In this document: piece by piece, positions 10,707-22,447 of the stretch
Layout of the letters: each line of letters opens with the position of its first letter
Position numbering within the stretch: the first letter of the stretch is position 1
Assembly: GCF_024166365.1 (NCBI RefSeq)
Contig: NC_064837.1
Span: forward strand, 78,859,553 to 78,923,552
Direction of reading: 5' to 3'
DNA length: 64,000 bases
Origin: Elephas maximus indicus
Lineage: Eukaryota; Chordata; Mammalia; Proboscidea; Elephantidae
Translations under genes and position numbers: made by a program
Notes under the pieces: generated by a model
The model's input: the letters and a program-made list of their open reading frames with translations, nothing else
The model's database searches: none
Told to the model about the DNA's origin: nothing

Positions 10707-13700
10707 TTATAAATCTTCTTGTTCATCACTGCTTTCAAGGTTGGTTAAATTTAATTGGTTTTCATCTTCCCAAATGAAAATATTTTCATCCTCAAAAATA
10801 TGAAGCATCTCTAATGTATTTCTGCTGCTATTTAAGGATGTCTCAACTTGGCAAATACGTAACAGGTAGGTTTGACCAAGCATTCCAAAGGAGAAAAGAT
10901 AGTTCAGATTTTCTCTTACTACTTGGTTCAGGTTTGTTCTTGAGCTCTGGAATCTGTTATTTAATAAGTTGTTATTTTCATCAACTGCTTTGAAGATTTC
11001 ATTTACCTGATTGCTGGGATCTTGTGTATCTGAATTCACTTCACCCACAACTAACAATGCTACATGCAAGAAATTCACACAAAAGCTTTTCTTTAAATAT
11101 GCTTGAAATTTCTTTAAATTATTTTTTTCCTCTAAGTCCAAGAAATTAATTCGATTTAATTTTCCTCTTTTATCCATTGAGTCGTATGTGCTGCTGAAAT
11201 AAAGCCAATCAAATGCCTCATCAATGGCATCGTCTATAAATACTTTTCTCCTACTTGTTTTATTGTCCATATCTTTGACAATGTTTTTGCATGACTGTAG
11301 TAAATATGGGTGTATTTTCATCCATAAACGGAAACCCAAGAAATTCTCAATATCAGAATCTCTGCGATATGCAAATCCTCGGCCTCCCTCGTTTACAGGT
11401 TGGATAATAACAGTTAGTATTGGGCAATGCTGACCACAAACAGCGTAGAGTTTATCCAAAGAGTCACCCTCCTGAAGGGTACCATGAACCGTACCACTGG
11501 CAGGCAATGGCTGGTTTTTAACTGTATTATCAGACACAGGATGGACTTTGTTACCAGCAGATGTAAAGGTGTGAGTGACGGATGTGCATACTCTTCTGGG
11601 CTGATGATTATCCTTCTCCTTTGTGTGTTGATTTGGTATTTTTTCCATGGTGCAGATTTTATTTTGAACATCTAGCAAATCCTTATTACAAGGCTCGGAG
11701 TTACTCCCATGGGGCATATTAAAATAATGACATTTCGGTTCAAGGGGTTTAGTAAGTTCCTCTAGCTCCGAAGAGGATAATTCAGCCATAGTTGGGCCTG
11801 GGGCCAAATTTCCAAAATGTGAATATGGTATCTCACTGCTCTTATCAAGCAGCGTATCCACTGATGTGGTGTCTGCACTGTCACATGTGCCAGGATTTTC
11901 AGGGAATGACACCCTTAGCAAATGATTTTCTTTCAGGAACCACTTGCCTTTGTCAATCAGCACTCCTTCCTCTACATCCCCGAGGATTCTATTATGATCA
12001 TTTTGTTTTGTACTATCTTCTACAGTATCTCCCCCATTATAATTGGCCCCCCCACCATTAAAGTCACATTTATCTTGTATTTCCTCCTGAAATTCTTGCA
12101 ACATAGGTGAACTACTAGATGTGTGTCCAAAGGAACCAAATGACTGACCTTCAGAATCATAAAGGCCTACTTTCCCAGCACAGTGAAATTCCACAGACTT
12201 GTGAGGACAAACCTGAGATCTGTGTGCAGACCCCAAAAAAAGAGATGGTCTAATAATCTCGGCTTTACCATAAAGTTTTTCTATTGTCCTTTTAACAAAC
12301 CCTATGTTGTATTCTTTTTCCTGGGCAATCTCTTCACCACTGTCATTGGAAACATCGCTGGATGTTTCATATGGCTGTTCGCTCTCACTGTCCTGTCTAT
12401 AGTCCGAGAAATCAGAAGTTAATGGACTTTTTAAGCATTTTTTAAAATCAAGAGAGGACTCTGAATAACTTCCAATTTCCATGCTTTTCACCATCATTTT
12501 TACCCTCATTTTAGTTTTTCCTTCATTGATCTCCTTTTCAGAGTTTTGCTTAGAATCATAGCAAAAAACTAAAGATGGTGGTGTTACCAGACTTTTACCG
12601 ATTGTCTCACAAATTACATCATTCTTTCTCTCTTCTTCTATAATGTTTCTGCTAGAGGCTTCTATCAGTTCCAAATTTTTACTAGCCTCTACCTCTTTCT
12701 GGATTGATTCTTCAGCAGCTTGCTCTCCTGCATTTACCTTTGTATTAAAGATATTAGTATTCTGGTTTTCTAATTCTTCAAAAGACTCCAATTCTGAAAT
12801 ATTTCTTTCACTTGATGTCATGCTGTTAGTTATTGAGCCTGCTTCTTCAGAAGTCCTTGATTCTTCCTTATCAAAGGATGTATATGCATTTTTATCCTTT
12901 AGTGAACAACTCTGAAATTGAGCTAGAGAACTATGTTTCTTACCAAATTCTGGTTCTGTTGCATTTAGGAAAAAGTCACAATGGCTTAAATTACTCATAT
13001 TTTCCTGCGATACCAATGTATTACAGCTATTTTTATACCCAGTATCTGCCAAAATATTGAGGTCTTTTTGAACTTCATCAACTCTCTCTAACTCTTCAAT
13101 TAATTCTAGGTTATCAGTATATGCATTTTCTTTGGAATTTAAAAAGCCATTAGTACTACAGACTTTCATGGGACTACAGGCCTCATCAATTGGGCAAGCT
13201 GCCTCATGGATATGGTTCTCCTTTCGAACACAAGACACAGCATCAGTAAGTGAACAAACTTCTCCTGGAAAACAAGCTTTATTCCTGGAGAAGGTCTGAT
13301 CCATGGCACAACTATCATCAGGAAAAAAAGTATCACTGGGATTACAGGTCTCTTCTGCAAAATAAATCTTGCCCACAGTGCATGTATTACATGGAGAACA
13401 GGTCACTTCTGAAACACAGTCTTCAGAGACACCGGCCAAAGAGGAGATTTCCTGTGTTTCTTCATTTTCAGTGCACTTAGGAACTTTCTGATTTGGGGCT
13501 GTAAAATAATTTGCAGAAAGACCTACTGGAACCATATTTTGTTTTTTCTCATTGAATCCAAAGCAATCTGTGGTTGACTCCACTAAATTGGCCACAGCAG
13601 CCTTCAAGTCATCAGCTTCCTCTGTGATGGCAATGTGCTTTAGAACCTCCAACAATGCAAGTATTTCTGAAGATCTGCTGGTACTCTTATGGGCATCACC

Positions 13701-16360
13701 TTGACAGAAGCTACTCATGATTCCCTTCATGTTTAGCACCAGGAGCCAAGCTAGAAGGAGTTTAGTGGATGAATTACATATTGCAGGAGAAGGGAAGGAA
13801 ACATCTGAAAGTGAAACTGGCATTTGAACAACACCATTCTGAGTCTTTTGAATACTAGGAACTGAAGCTTGCAGTTGGCGAAGCAACAGGGCTGGTATAA
13901 GGTCTTTTTGAGCATCCTCTCCAATACAATCTACTTGAATAGCAGCCTCTACGCTTTGCTTTTCTGTAGCTAGGTTTATTTTTTGAGAAGCATGGCTTAC
14001 CCCTCGTCCTGCCTTTTCAACAGATGCCTGACTTTTAGTATTGTGATCATCAATAGCTGACTCTGATAAAGTACCACATTCATGCATGGAAACCAAGTAA
14101 GCATCATTCAGAGATCCAACTTGGTTCTCACAGACGTCTCTGCTAAGTTCTTCGCCATTACCTTTGGCAATAAGAGACTTACCTACCTCTTTATCTAGAT
14201 TATCTGCTGTCAAACTGGCATTTTTAGTTATGTGCTTATTACTTCCCATAACAAAATTATTTCCTTTTCTTGAACTTGTGTGACTATTTCCTGGAAAACG
14301 ATTATTGTTACAACTTACCAAATTCCTTTCACTTTTGCATACTGGAGCTGATTTTCTAGGTTGCAAAGCTGGAAATGGGTTTATGTTCTGCAACCACGTC
14401 TGTATGTAATTTTGAATTGATTGATGGGCAATATCCTCAGGAAAATCAGCTTTTTTCAGAAGAGCTAAGGAATTTGATTGTTTCCTTACAATAGTGCCTG
14501 ATTTCAACTTTTCTTTTTGTTTTTTATGTTTTTTTAAAGTTATGTGTGAATTAGTAACTTTTGAAACTAAGCTATTCTTCGTCAACCCTCTCAAGTACCT
14601 AGATGCCACTTCTGCTTGAGACTGGGGTCCACAAAAAGTTCTGGGTGTTTGCTCAAGGAAGTTAAAGACGTGAAATAAACTTTGATTTTCAAAAGTATTT
14701 TTGCAATATTTAAATTCACTCTGGGGAAATATTTTATCTCCCTGCCCAATTTCTCTTTTTGTAGGTCTTTCTAAGCTCACTTTCTTTAGATGTCTAGATT
14801 TTGCTTTGGGTTTTTTTAAAAGTCCTTGAACCTTAGGATTTTGAGTAGTATTTAATTTATTTCTATGGAAATTCTTGGAAATCATGGAATTTAGATTACT
14901 TTTGGCATAGAAGTCATTTGATTCAATTACAATATTTCTTGCTTGGAGGTCTTCCTCACAAAGAACCTCTCCTTGAGGTGGACTGTGTGAATTTTGCCAT
15001 ATGGTTTCCTGTGCAATTTTAATTTTACCTCCTGTGTTCATTCTCTCACTCTTACTGGGTACGCCTTTGGTTATAATCTCCCCGTCCTGATACCCAGTGT
15101 TTATCATTTGCTGAGATTGCTGCTTCTTTTTGCTGGCAATAGACAATGAAATCAGATTTTCATTATCTGGAAGTTTTGTTACACCACACTGAGCAAATTC
15201 ATTAATTAGTTTGTCAATTCTTGTGGTGACGGTTGAGGATCCTACTGACGTTGAGGCCTCTGAAATAGTTTTATCAGTTCCAAAGTTGTTACCTGAAGAG
15301 TGAGTGGTATCTGCTGAGATAGGACTAAACCAATCATTGGTGTTATCATAACGTCTGAAGGTCTTGGTACTAGTTTTGTTGTCTGATATTACACTATCAA
15401 CTGTATCTTCCTCCACAATTGAGTTCTCTGAAATGGTCTGCAGCATACCATTCTGGGGCATCTCTAACGTCTTCTGACTTGTAATTTCTAAAACACCAGT
15501 ACTCACAGCACTTGACTTGAGCAATCTGCTTTCCTTTTTTCTTTCTAAAGATGACTCCAGCTGCTCATCATTATTGATCTGAACTAGTACTGGTGTGTTA
15601 GATACTGATGACATTTTACTGCTAGAATGTGTGAACATATGATACTCAGATTTGTTTTCCTCATCTTCTGTTTCTTCATTATAGGAAATCTGTCTAATCG
15701 TTTTCTCTTGAATTTCTGTTTCAGCTACTAAGGTCACACTCCCTATCACAGATTTCTTTTGTCTCACCCTCCTTGGTCCAGGTGTAGGCGGCCTATAAAA
15801 ACGGTACTTTTCTTGATCCTGAGTTACCTGAATGACATTTGTGTCCATAGCAGCATTCTCCCAACTAGCAGAACTGCAAGTTGCAACCCTTCCATCTGTC
15901 ATTTGAGTGTTTATCTCTTCTACCATATTGTCTTCATGATTATCATTCTTCATCATAGGTAAGAGTTCTGCAGACAATGAACATGCTTCAAGCTTTAAAC
16001 CAGATGACCTATCATCTGTTCCTCCTGAAGAACTGCTTGCCTCACACTTTTCATCATTATTAGAAAGATCAGCTCTACTGACAGTAGTTGTCCATCTTAT
16101 GGTTTCCTCCTCTTTTATCTTGAATCGAACTTTCATCTCAACTGTCATAGTGCCATCTTGATTAAAAATAACTGATTTCTCAATATCATCTTCAGAAGGC
16201 TCTATCAATAAATTTTGAGAATCATTTTTTTCTAAGGCCAAGTAATTCTCAGGAGCAAGAGAACAGTCTGAGTAGCAATCATTATTATTATTATTATGCA
16301 TTTTGTGAGAAGAACCAGTATAAACCCGGGACCTTGGGCTTGAAGGCACGTGTATGCTCG
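10707..16360 (-). CDS. RP1: RP1 exon 4 (final, giant coding exon; residues 277-2160)
   Basis: One uninterrupted 5.65-kb exon. The acceptor is ...caaatctttgaag followed by CGAGCATACA at 16360. Its first two bases complete a Thr codon begun by the last A of exon 3, giving T-S-I-H-V-P-S-S, which aligns with the human junction. It encodes the long low-complexity part of RP1. Early on is [17 protein letters not shown], followed by [20 protein letters not shown] Cys-rich degenerate repeat stretch lies at about residues 1257-1344 ([25 protein letters not shown]). The conserved C-terminal part ([29 protein letters not shown]) leads to the stop TAA at 10709-10707. The human BIF-like region would fall near residues 500-650. 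As the last exon, truncating changes here would escape nonsense-mediated decay (family knowledge). Confidence 0.97.
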
Positions 16361-19300
16361 CTTCAAAGATTTGAAGAGTAAAAAATGTCCCACATCAAAA
16401 CACAATATGGAAAGTGCGGAAGTATAAATATCCAATGAAAAATGCAGCAAAGAAAAAAAAAGGAAAGAATTAATATGAAAAACACAACACTATCTAAATT
16501 TCATAGTAAAGTTTTATCAGTATCTTTCTCATCTCTCTGTAGTCACAGGTTATTTGAGAAAACTTACTACAATATCTGGTACATTTCTACACATTACTCT
16601 GAAAATAAGACCTTAAAATTCTACTTCAATAAGGAGATTGACAAAAATTTAATTTTACTAAGTTTAAAAAAGTAATTTTAATAAGGGGTGTATAAAGTAG
16701 GAATTCCTAAGGATTCTAACAAAAATAAAGAGTTTTTGTTTATTAATACTGAAAATGCAATCTAACCAAGTGCTACTTACCTATTCAAACAAGGCAAGTA
16801 GAAATTTATGGCAGCATTCATTTTCCTATCTGTGCATATCAAAGAGAGACATCTATAGCTTTATAAAAGTTGAAACATTTCTAGAATTTATTTAAAAGGC
16901 TGGAATAGTAAAGTAATAATTATTAATTTAGCATTTACTTTATATAGTCAGTCCACATGATTTAATACAGAGCTCAAAAAAGAACAGAGTTAGGCACAGG
17001 CCCAAATATCTAGTTATCTTTCAATGTGTGTCTTTAGAGTTAACCTTGGCACTCATGCTTCTTAAAGTCAACCAAATTTCTATCAGTAGTTTGTGTAGAT
17101 TTTTTACATTCTTCCAGCAGGTAAATATCTTTAATATTTCAGGGTATAAACCTAGAAATATTTTTCTTCTTATTTTGAGTATACTTTTACCAAATTAAAA
17201 GTCTCTCTCTTTTTTTTTTTTTAGGTAAAACTTAACAAAGCCCTCAGATTCCCTAAAACCATCAAAAATCATACTCAGTGGCCTATACCAGACCCAGGAA
17301 AATAAAATCATTTTAGTAAAATGACCAAAGTGAAACAGTACTAACAGTAATTATCTATTGAATGTAAAATACCTATTATATATTAAAATGATAATAAATA
17401 ATAGATGAGTTTCTCCTTCATTAGCAGTAAGTAGAGGAATTAATACTACTTAAAATGCGTATTATTTCATTTCTTATAGAATAAAAATTAATATAAATCG
17501 CAATTAGTACTTCAGCATACAACTAAAGTTCTGTTTGAAATATTAAGCATAACAAATAATGAGATTAGCTATGCTGTCACAGGTACCATACAGTCAGTCT
17601 ACTCCACAAATCTGGGCCTCAAGAGACCCTCCTCCTCCTCCTGTAACCATACGATAAAGTCATAGTGAGCAGCTGTTCCTAAGGAATTATCAACCTATAT
17701 TATTGTTAACCAGAGTGAAGGGAGCTGCATGAACTTTTTTAAATAAATAAATAGGTGGAGCTGAATGCCTGTGATCTTTACTGGAGCAACGGCAGAAAGT
17801 ACAGCATATTTGTAGTTAGAGATATGCAAAAGTACAGTCACTCAGCTAATCTGCTGAGCTCAGCTATGAAAGCTGTATGCTACTATTTAGAGAAAACTCT
17901 GCTTCTACCAGAGACGTCACTTACATGGACTCCACGGAATTCTCTAAAACAAGAAATACTGGCATATTGATTTTTTAACTAGGTATTATATGCAAACAGG
18001 TCCTGGGTGGTGCAAATGGTGTGCCCCGAACTACTAACCTAAAGGTTGTCAGTTCAAACCCACTCAGCTATGCCATGAAAGTAAGGCCTGGTGATCTGCT
18101 TCCATAAAGATTATAACCAAGAAAACCCTATGAAGCAGCAGTACTCTGTAACACATGGAGTCACCATGAGTTGGAATCCATTAAACAGCAACGAGTTTGT
18201 TTTGTTTTATGTGCAAAAAAATAAACCATCTATTTAAATAGATGTCATTGATTGATTTAGAAAAATCTAAAAAAAAAAAAAAAAAATTGGGCAATCTTTA
18301 TGACTCTTTCCAATGATAACTATCACCAATTTTACGTCAGACTGTTTTTAATCTCATATTTTCTCTTCCGGAAGAAGGAAATTGGTTATTTAAGCATGGA
18401 TTTTTGTTGTTGTTGTTGAGGTAAAAAAAAAAAAAAAAAAAAGCTCAGCGCTAAAAATAGGGGCTATATATTTAAGTGACTTACTCTTTCTGCTTTCTAA
18501 CCTAGCATTTCCTTCGGGGTGCACACGATGAGCAATCCCTGGTAACCTAGCAGGAAGCAAGTACTTTTGGATGTCATAATTTCCTGGTTTAAATGGCTCC
18601 CTTCCTGCTGCCACAATGGCTCCAGAGCTCAGGATCACTGCCTGGAGGCTGGGAACCTAGAAGAAAGCAAACAGTTCAGATCTTCACTTGACCAGCATAA
18701 AGTTTTGTTCTTTCCGTGTAGTAATTCTAATTGAATTTTGATTGAATCAATTCAACAACTTCCTGGCCTTGAAGGAGCTAATCACCAAGCATTTGGTAGG
18801 GACAAACGGTGTATACAAAATAGCTGAACATACCAAAAAGGCCGGGAGGGGGGCAATACCTTCGTTGAGCATGGTACTAGCTGGGTACACAGACGGTCTT
18901 ACAGAATAAGCACCCTCCTACCAAGACAAAAAAAAAAAAAAAAAAAAAAAAAACCTGCCACTGACCCTACAGGACACAGCAGAACTTCCCCATAGAGTTT
19001 CCAAGGAGCTCCTGGTGGATCCGAACTGCCAACTTTTTGGTCAGCAGCCGTTGCACTTAACCACTACGCCACCACGGTTTCCAATTCCCACTCAAGGAGA
19101 CCCTATAAGATAGAGTAGAACTGCCCCATAGAGTTTCCAAGGATGTAAATCTTTACCAAGGCAGGCTGCCACATCTTTGTCCCGTGGAGCGGCTGGTGGA
19201 TTAGAACCACCGACCTTCTGGTTAGTAGCTCACCACTTAACCACGCGCCACCACGGCTTCTTTACAAAATAACTAAAGAAATCTTTAAAAAAAAAAAAAA

Positions 19301-20531
19301 AAAAAGTTGTGCAGGACTGCTTCTACCTTCCCCAGGTCCCCAGCACCGGCCAATGAGCTGCAGAGCCGGGTAGGAAACAGCCCGGCGCACGCTGCCGGGG
19401 CCCCGCAGGAAACTGCTCCCGTGGACTGGCTCCCTCCGGCCGCAGGGGAGGCTCCCCGCCCCGCAGGAGCCCAGGTAAACGCTTTCTCCCTCTAGGAGAA
19501 TGCCAGTCTTGGCAAATCCTTTTAAAGAAATGCCGCTGAGACTGGATTCTGTGTCAACACACCCTAAGTTCGCAGAACGGAAGACAGAGTGTGGGACAAA
19601 GAGGAGACCCCCGTGCCCAGCGTCCCGAAGGAAAAGCAGAGCTTCGGCCCGCGGGAGCAGGAGAGCCAGGTGGAGGGGCGGCCTTGAGGTCGACAGGCTC
19701 TGCCCCCCACCTACAGACACACCGCCCAAAAGGCAAAAGGTGGTGGGCCGACAGACACCCCCGCCACGAGGGCCGGGTGGGGGCCCTGCGGCCGAAAGAC
19801 CCCCGACGAGGGGGGAGGACGAGCCTTCTTCCGGCCAGGAGACCCTCAGGCTGAGGAGCCTCGGGAATACTCGCCTTCCTCCCGTCCGTCGCGTACAGCT
19901 TCGCCACTGGGCACCGCAGGACCTCGGCGAGGTGCCGCAGAAAGGCCTCGAAGCTCTGGGTGACCCTCGGGCTGACCGCCACCACACGGCCTACGCGCGG
20001 GTCGCCGTTCCGGAAGACCACGAGCCTCCGCGGGCCCCGCGCCGGGGCGGACGGGGCGGACGGGGCGGCGGCGGCGCGGCGCGCATGTGCGTTGGCGGCG
20101 CGGCGCGCATGTGCGTTGGTGGCATGTGCGTCGGCGGCCCGGCTGCTCTGCCAGGGCCGCGGCCGCCGGCGCGCGCGCTCCAGGTCCACCGGCTGCACCC
20201 TCCGCCCGTGCGAGCACAGGTACGACTGGCCGTCCTGCAGCTCCTCCAGGCGCGTGACGCTGTGCATGCCCCGCGGCGTGCTGATGTTCCTCACCCCGAA
20301 CGGCAGGGGAACCTTCCCGGACAAGTTATCCAGCAAAGCATCAAACGTCTTAAAAGAGCGGGGATTGACCACCACTTGGACCCCGCCGAACTGGGGGTCT
20401 CCGCTCTTATAGAAGCTGATCCGTTTGGCCACGACAGGTTGAGGAACGCTCAAGTGGCGGGCGTGGGGAACTCGACCTTCAGGAGAAGTCCCATGAATCA
20501 CAGAGAAACTAGTGGAAGGGGTTTCGCTCAT
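10707..20531 (-). CDS. RP1: RP1, photoreceptor axonemal microtubule-associated protein (3 coding exons)
   Basis: The coding join is 20531-19875, 18656-18485 and 16360-10707: 657 + 172 + 5654 nt, giving 2,160 residues and a TAA. Recognition comes from the N-terminus ([14 protein letters not shown]), two doublecortin domains, and the C-terminus ending SSDEQEDL, all close to human RP1 as I remember it (2,156 aa). RP1 binds and stabilises microtubules of the photoreceptor outer-segment axoneme through tandem DCX domains, and is needed for correct stacking of outer-segment discs. In people, truncations in the last exon cause dominant or recessive retinitis pigmentosa. The frame is intact with no stop or frameshift, so the gene looks functional. 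Exon phases (0, then 1) match the human gene. Differences from human: a 14-residue longer linker between the DCX domains, a five-Asn tract at residues 299-303, and a GC donor after exon 2. Confidence 0.97.
16361..18484 (-). other. RP1: RP1 intron 3
   Basis: Donor GTAAGT at 18484-18479; acceptor AG at 16362-16361 behind a T-rich stretch. Holds an AfroSINE at 18001-18205, an (A) run near 18270 and otherwise A-T rich unassigned sequence. Confidence 0.93.
18001..18205 (+). mobile_element. AfroSINE (divergent subfamily) in RP1 intron 3
   Basis: Head tcctgggtggtgcaaatggt, then gttgtcagttcaaacccac, ggtgatctgcttccataaag and the tail ccatgagttggaatccatta. The extra 'gatctgcttccataaagatt' segment is shared with the copies at 21081 and 25250, so this is a longer subfamily. 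Antisense to RP1. Confidence 0.85.
18485..18656 (-). CDS. RP1: RP1 exon 3 (residues 220-276, DCX2 second half)
   Basis: Exactly 172 nt, the length I recall for human exon 3 (c.616-787). The acceptor is gctttcttctag then GTTCCCAGCC; the donor is AGAAAGA then GTAAGT. It encodes [20 protein letters not shown] through to ARLESRK, the C-terminal half of the second doublecortin domain, then leaves one base for the next codon. Confidence 0.96.
18928..19082 (-). mobile_element. AfroSINE in RP1 intron 2 (first of a pair)
   Basis: A-run tail at 18928-18953, then ggtggatccgaactgccaac and the head region ccactacgccaccacggttt near 19080. Same strand as RP1. Confidence 0.9.
19083..19260 (-). mobile_element. 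AfroSINE in RP1 intron 2 (second of a pair)
   Basis: Begins in the tail region (cactcaaggagaccctataa), carries the longer middle segment (ggatgtaaatctttaccaag) also seen in the copy at 1561, and ends at ccacgcgccaccacggcttc. It directly abuts the previous copy, so one inserted into or beside the other. Confidence 0.88.
19869..19877 (-). other. RP1: Non-canonical GC splice donor of RP1 exon 2
   Basis: On the minus strand the exon ends AAG (19877-19875) and the intron begins GCGAGT (19874-19869). Every position except +2 fits the donor consensus. Only this junction keeps frame with exon 3 (phase 0) and gives the expected TDGRK-VPSLQ protein join. Nearby GT dinucleotides (4 nt and 22 nt further on) would break the frame. 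Confidence 0.85.
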
Positions 20532-20543
20532 CTTGGTTGAGAC
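19875..20543 (-). CDS. RP1: RP1 exon 2 (start codon, DCX1, first half of DCX2; residues 1-219)
   Basis: The acceptor is ttcttccctctctag at 20544; 12 nt of 5' UTR precede ATG at 20531-20529 (A at -3). Residues about 33-118 form the first doublecortin domain ([52 protein letters not shown]). A linker of about 37 residues follows. The second DCX domain then begins at about residue 168 ([35 protein letters not shown]). The start is chosen by homology and because no in-frame ATG lies upstream within the exon. GC-rich; a tandem 24-nt repeat expands the linker. Confidence 0.96.
20044..20136. repeat. Coding tandem repeats in the RP1 inter-DCX linker
   Basis: A 24-nt unit (gcggcgcggcgcgcatgtgc + gttg) occurs at 20071-20094 and again at 20095-20118, followed by a partial unit to about 20136. 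On the minus strand it encodes NAHARRAA twice. Next to it, three 9-nt units (ggggcggac type, 20044-20067) encode SAP repeats. The length is a multiple of three, so the frame holds. Confidence 0.92.
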
Positions 20544-21080
20544 CTAGAGAGGGAAGAAAATCGTTAATCTTCAGAATGACAGCACATGGAGAATACATGA
20601 TAACGCTAATGAGTGCTAATTATAGTTGACATCCAGGGTATTCCTAGGATTCTTCTCATACATTCATTTATACCTGCCATTTTTGAAAAATAATTTTAAA
20701 AGCCTTACAAGAAAAAGACACAAATGGAACAGTTAAATAAGAATGTTTATAATTAAAAATGAAAACAACCTAAATGCACTCATAAGGGCTTAGGTAAATA
20801 AATTATGACTTATACACCCCTGTAATAGAAAGCTATGAAACTGTGAAATACGGCTTTATAGTTCCGTATTTATTGGCATAGAAAGATGGTCATGACATAT
20901 TGTTAAATGAAAAAAGCAGTTTATAAAACATAATATATCATTGACATGTATGTATACATATTTATTGTACAACAGAGAAAAGTCTGGCAGCATATATATC
21001 CCAGTGTTAATGGTAGTTATATCTGGATGGCAGGGCTATGGATGAGATTTGCGGGTTCTTATAATGGCTGTCCCTTGTGA

Positions 21081-21205
21081 GCAGGAGAAAGACGTGGCAG
21101 TCTGCTTCCATAAAAATTTTAGCCTCGGAAACCCTATGGTTCTACTCTGTCCTATAGAGTCACTATGAGCCAGAATCAACTCCAGGGCAATGGCAGTGCT
21201 TTTTT
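21081..21205 (+). mobile_element. AfroSINE, 5'-truncated
   Basis: Contains gtggcagtctgcttccataa, tctactctgtcctatagagt and the tail gagccagaatcaactccagg, followed by a T run. The tRNA head is missing. Confidence 0.8.
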
Positions 21206-22447
21206 TTTTTTTTTAATACTTTATGAACTTTTAAAAAATTAACAGAAATTATTGCACAATTTAAAAATAACAAAAGGAGCACAAAGTACAAACCAGCGAG
21301 AAAATTAAGAGTTTTGCAGTTGATGAGTTTAGTTTCTCATATCTTGACAGTTAAATGAAAGGGGTGAAACAGAAAAAGTTTAGAAAGTTATAGTTGTCTC
21401 TTAAATGGAACCAAATGAGTTCATGTGGAGGAAAACTTTTTTTAACATCAAATTCTAGGAAGAATGTATTGCACAGACCCTTAGAGGAAAAAAAGGCCGT
21501 ATTAAAATAGTGTAAAATGTTTCCTCTGCAGACTTGTAGAATATGCAGGCAAACCTGACATACCACTACCATACTTTGGGAAACACTGCATTAAACGTTT
21601 TGTTTTGTTTTAATGATATAAAAATAGTCCAGTATGAGTACTGCTCCCTCTAGTGGTTCTAACATTAAAATCTTGGGGGTGGAATTCAAGAGGAGGCATT
21701 TTCAGCAAACAGTAAGGTTTTCTTCAACTTCCCAATGAAGTCAGAGTCTGTGACTGACAAGTGAGCTGCTTTTGAAAGGGTTGATCTGGTTCTGGGTTTG
21801 TTTTTTATCGGTAGCATTGTGTGGCTATTTTCTGTTGTTTTAAACAAATTTAATTATTGGTGTCTTTTGACAGGAAGAATGCCCAGCTGCTTTGAAACAA
21901 TGGTACAATTTGAAGACAAATTGAGCAAAACAAATAAATGTAATCAGTATTATAGGAATGAACTGTCAGTATAAACCAATGTGGTCTGCAAATTTTACTT
22001 ATCTGTAACTTAGGAAAATGTTTCAAAGATCAACCCAGAAATTAAATGTGTTTCCCTTCCATCCTCCCTCAGCAGTTTAAAATAATTATGTACTTAAGAC
22101 AGTGAAGGCAGCTGTAGCAGGCCTGGGCATGCTGGGGGATCCAGCTTTGCAATGGAATCAGCAAAACTGCGGCCTCTTCTCATCCTCCTCTGACGACCTG
22201 TGCTCTGACCTTGGGCACATGCTTAATCTCAGTGCCCTCCCCAGCTATAAGAAGGCTGAGTTCCTTCAGTGTTTAATGAAAAGACCTTAGAGCACTTTGC
22301 TTCCATTTACTTTCTAGCCCTTTAAAGGACTGTTTTTTTTTTTTTTTTAATTTTTGGTGATGCCATGTTCTTTCCCTAATGGAATGGATGCTAAATCATT
22401 GTTTATTGGTAGTTTTTTCTTATTTGAAAAAATGGGGTGCCAACTGC

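Larger units (their letters stand above)
18657..19874 (-). other. RP1: RP1 intron 2 (GC-AG type)
   Basis: Starts GCGAGT after AAG at 19875 and ends ttcttctag at 18657. Contains two AfroSINEs side by side (18928-19082, 19083-19260) and two A-rich runs. The exon-2-proximal third is very GC rich (CpG island). Confidence 0.9.
19320..20540. promoter_or_regulatory. CpG island over RP1 exon 2 and start of intron 2
   Basis: G+C and CpG content rises sharply between about 19320 and 20540, against A-T rich flanks. It covers exon 2 and about 550 nt of intron 2. I judged this by eye; no observed/expected ratio was computed. It lies inside the gene, not at the proposed transcription start. Confidence 0.7.

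Noticed and set aside
19848-19871. GT dinucleotides just beyond RP1 exon 2 as the real donor
   Set aside because: Using the GT 4 nt or 22 nt further on adds 4 or 22 nt and puts exon 3 out of frame. The GC site keeps frame and the conserved protein join.
19262-19987. 241-codon minus-strand open frame running through RP1 intron 2 into exon 2
   Set aside because: It is in a different frame from RP1, begins in GC-rich exon sequence and ends in a SINE tail. Explained by base composition.
19500-20540. 346-codon plus-strand open frame
   Set aside because: It is antisense to RP1 exon 2 in a CpG-rich block with few stop codons. The peptide is compositionally simple (Arg, Pro, Gly) with no domain, while the minus strand has clear DCX homology.
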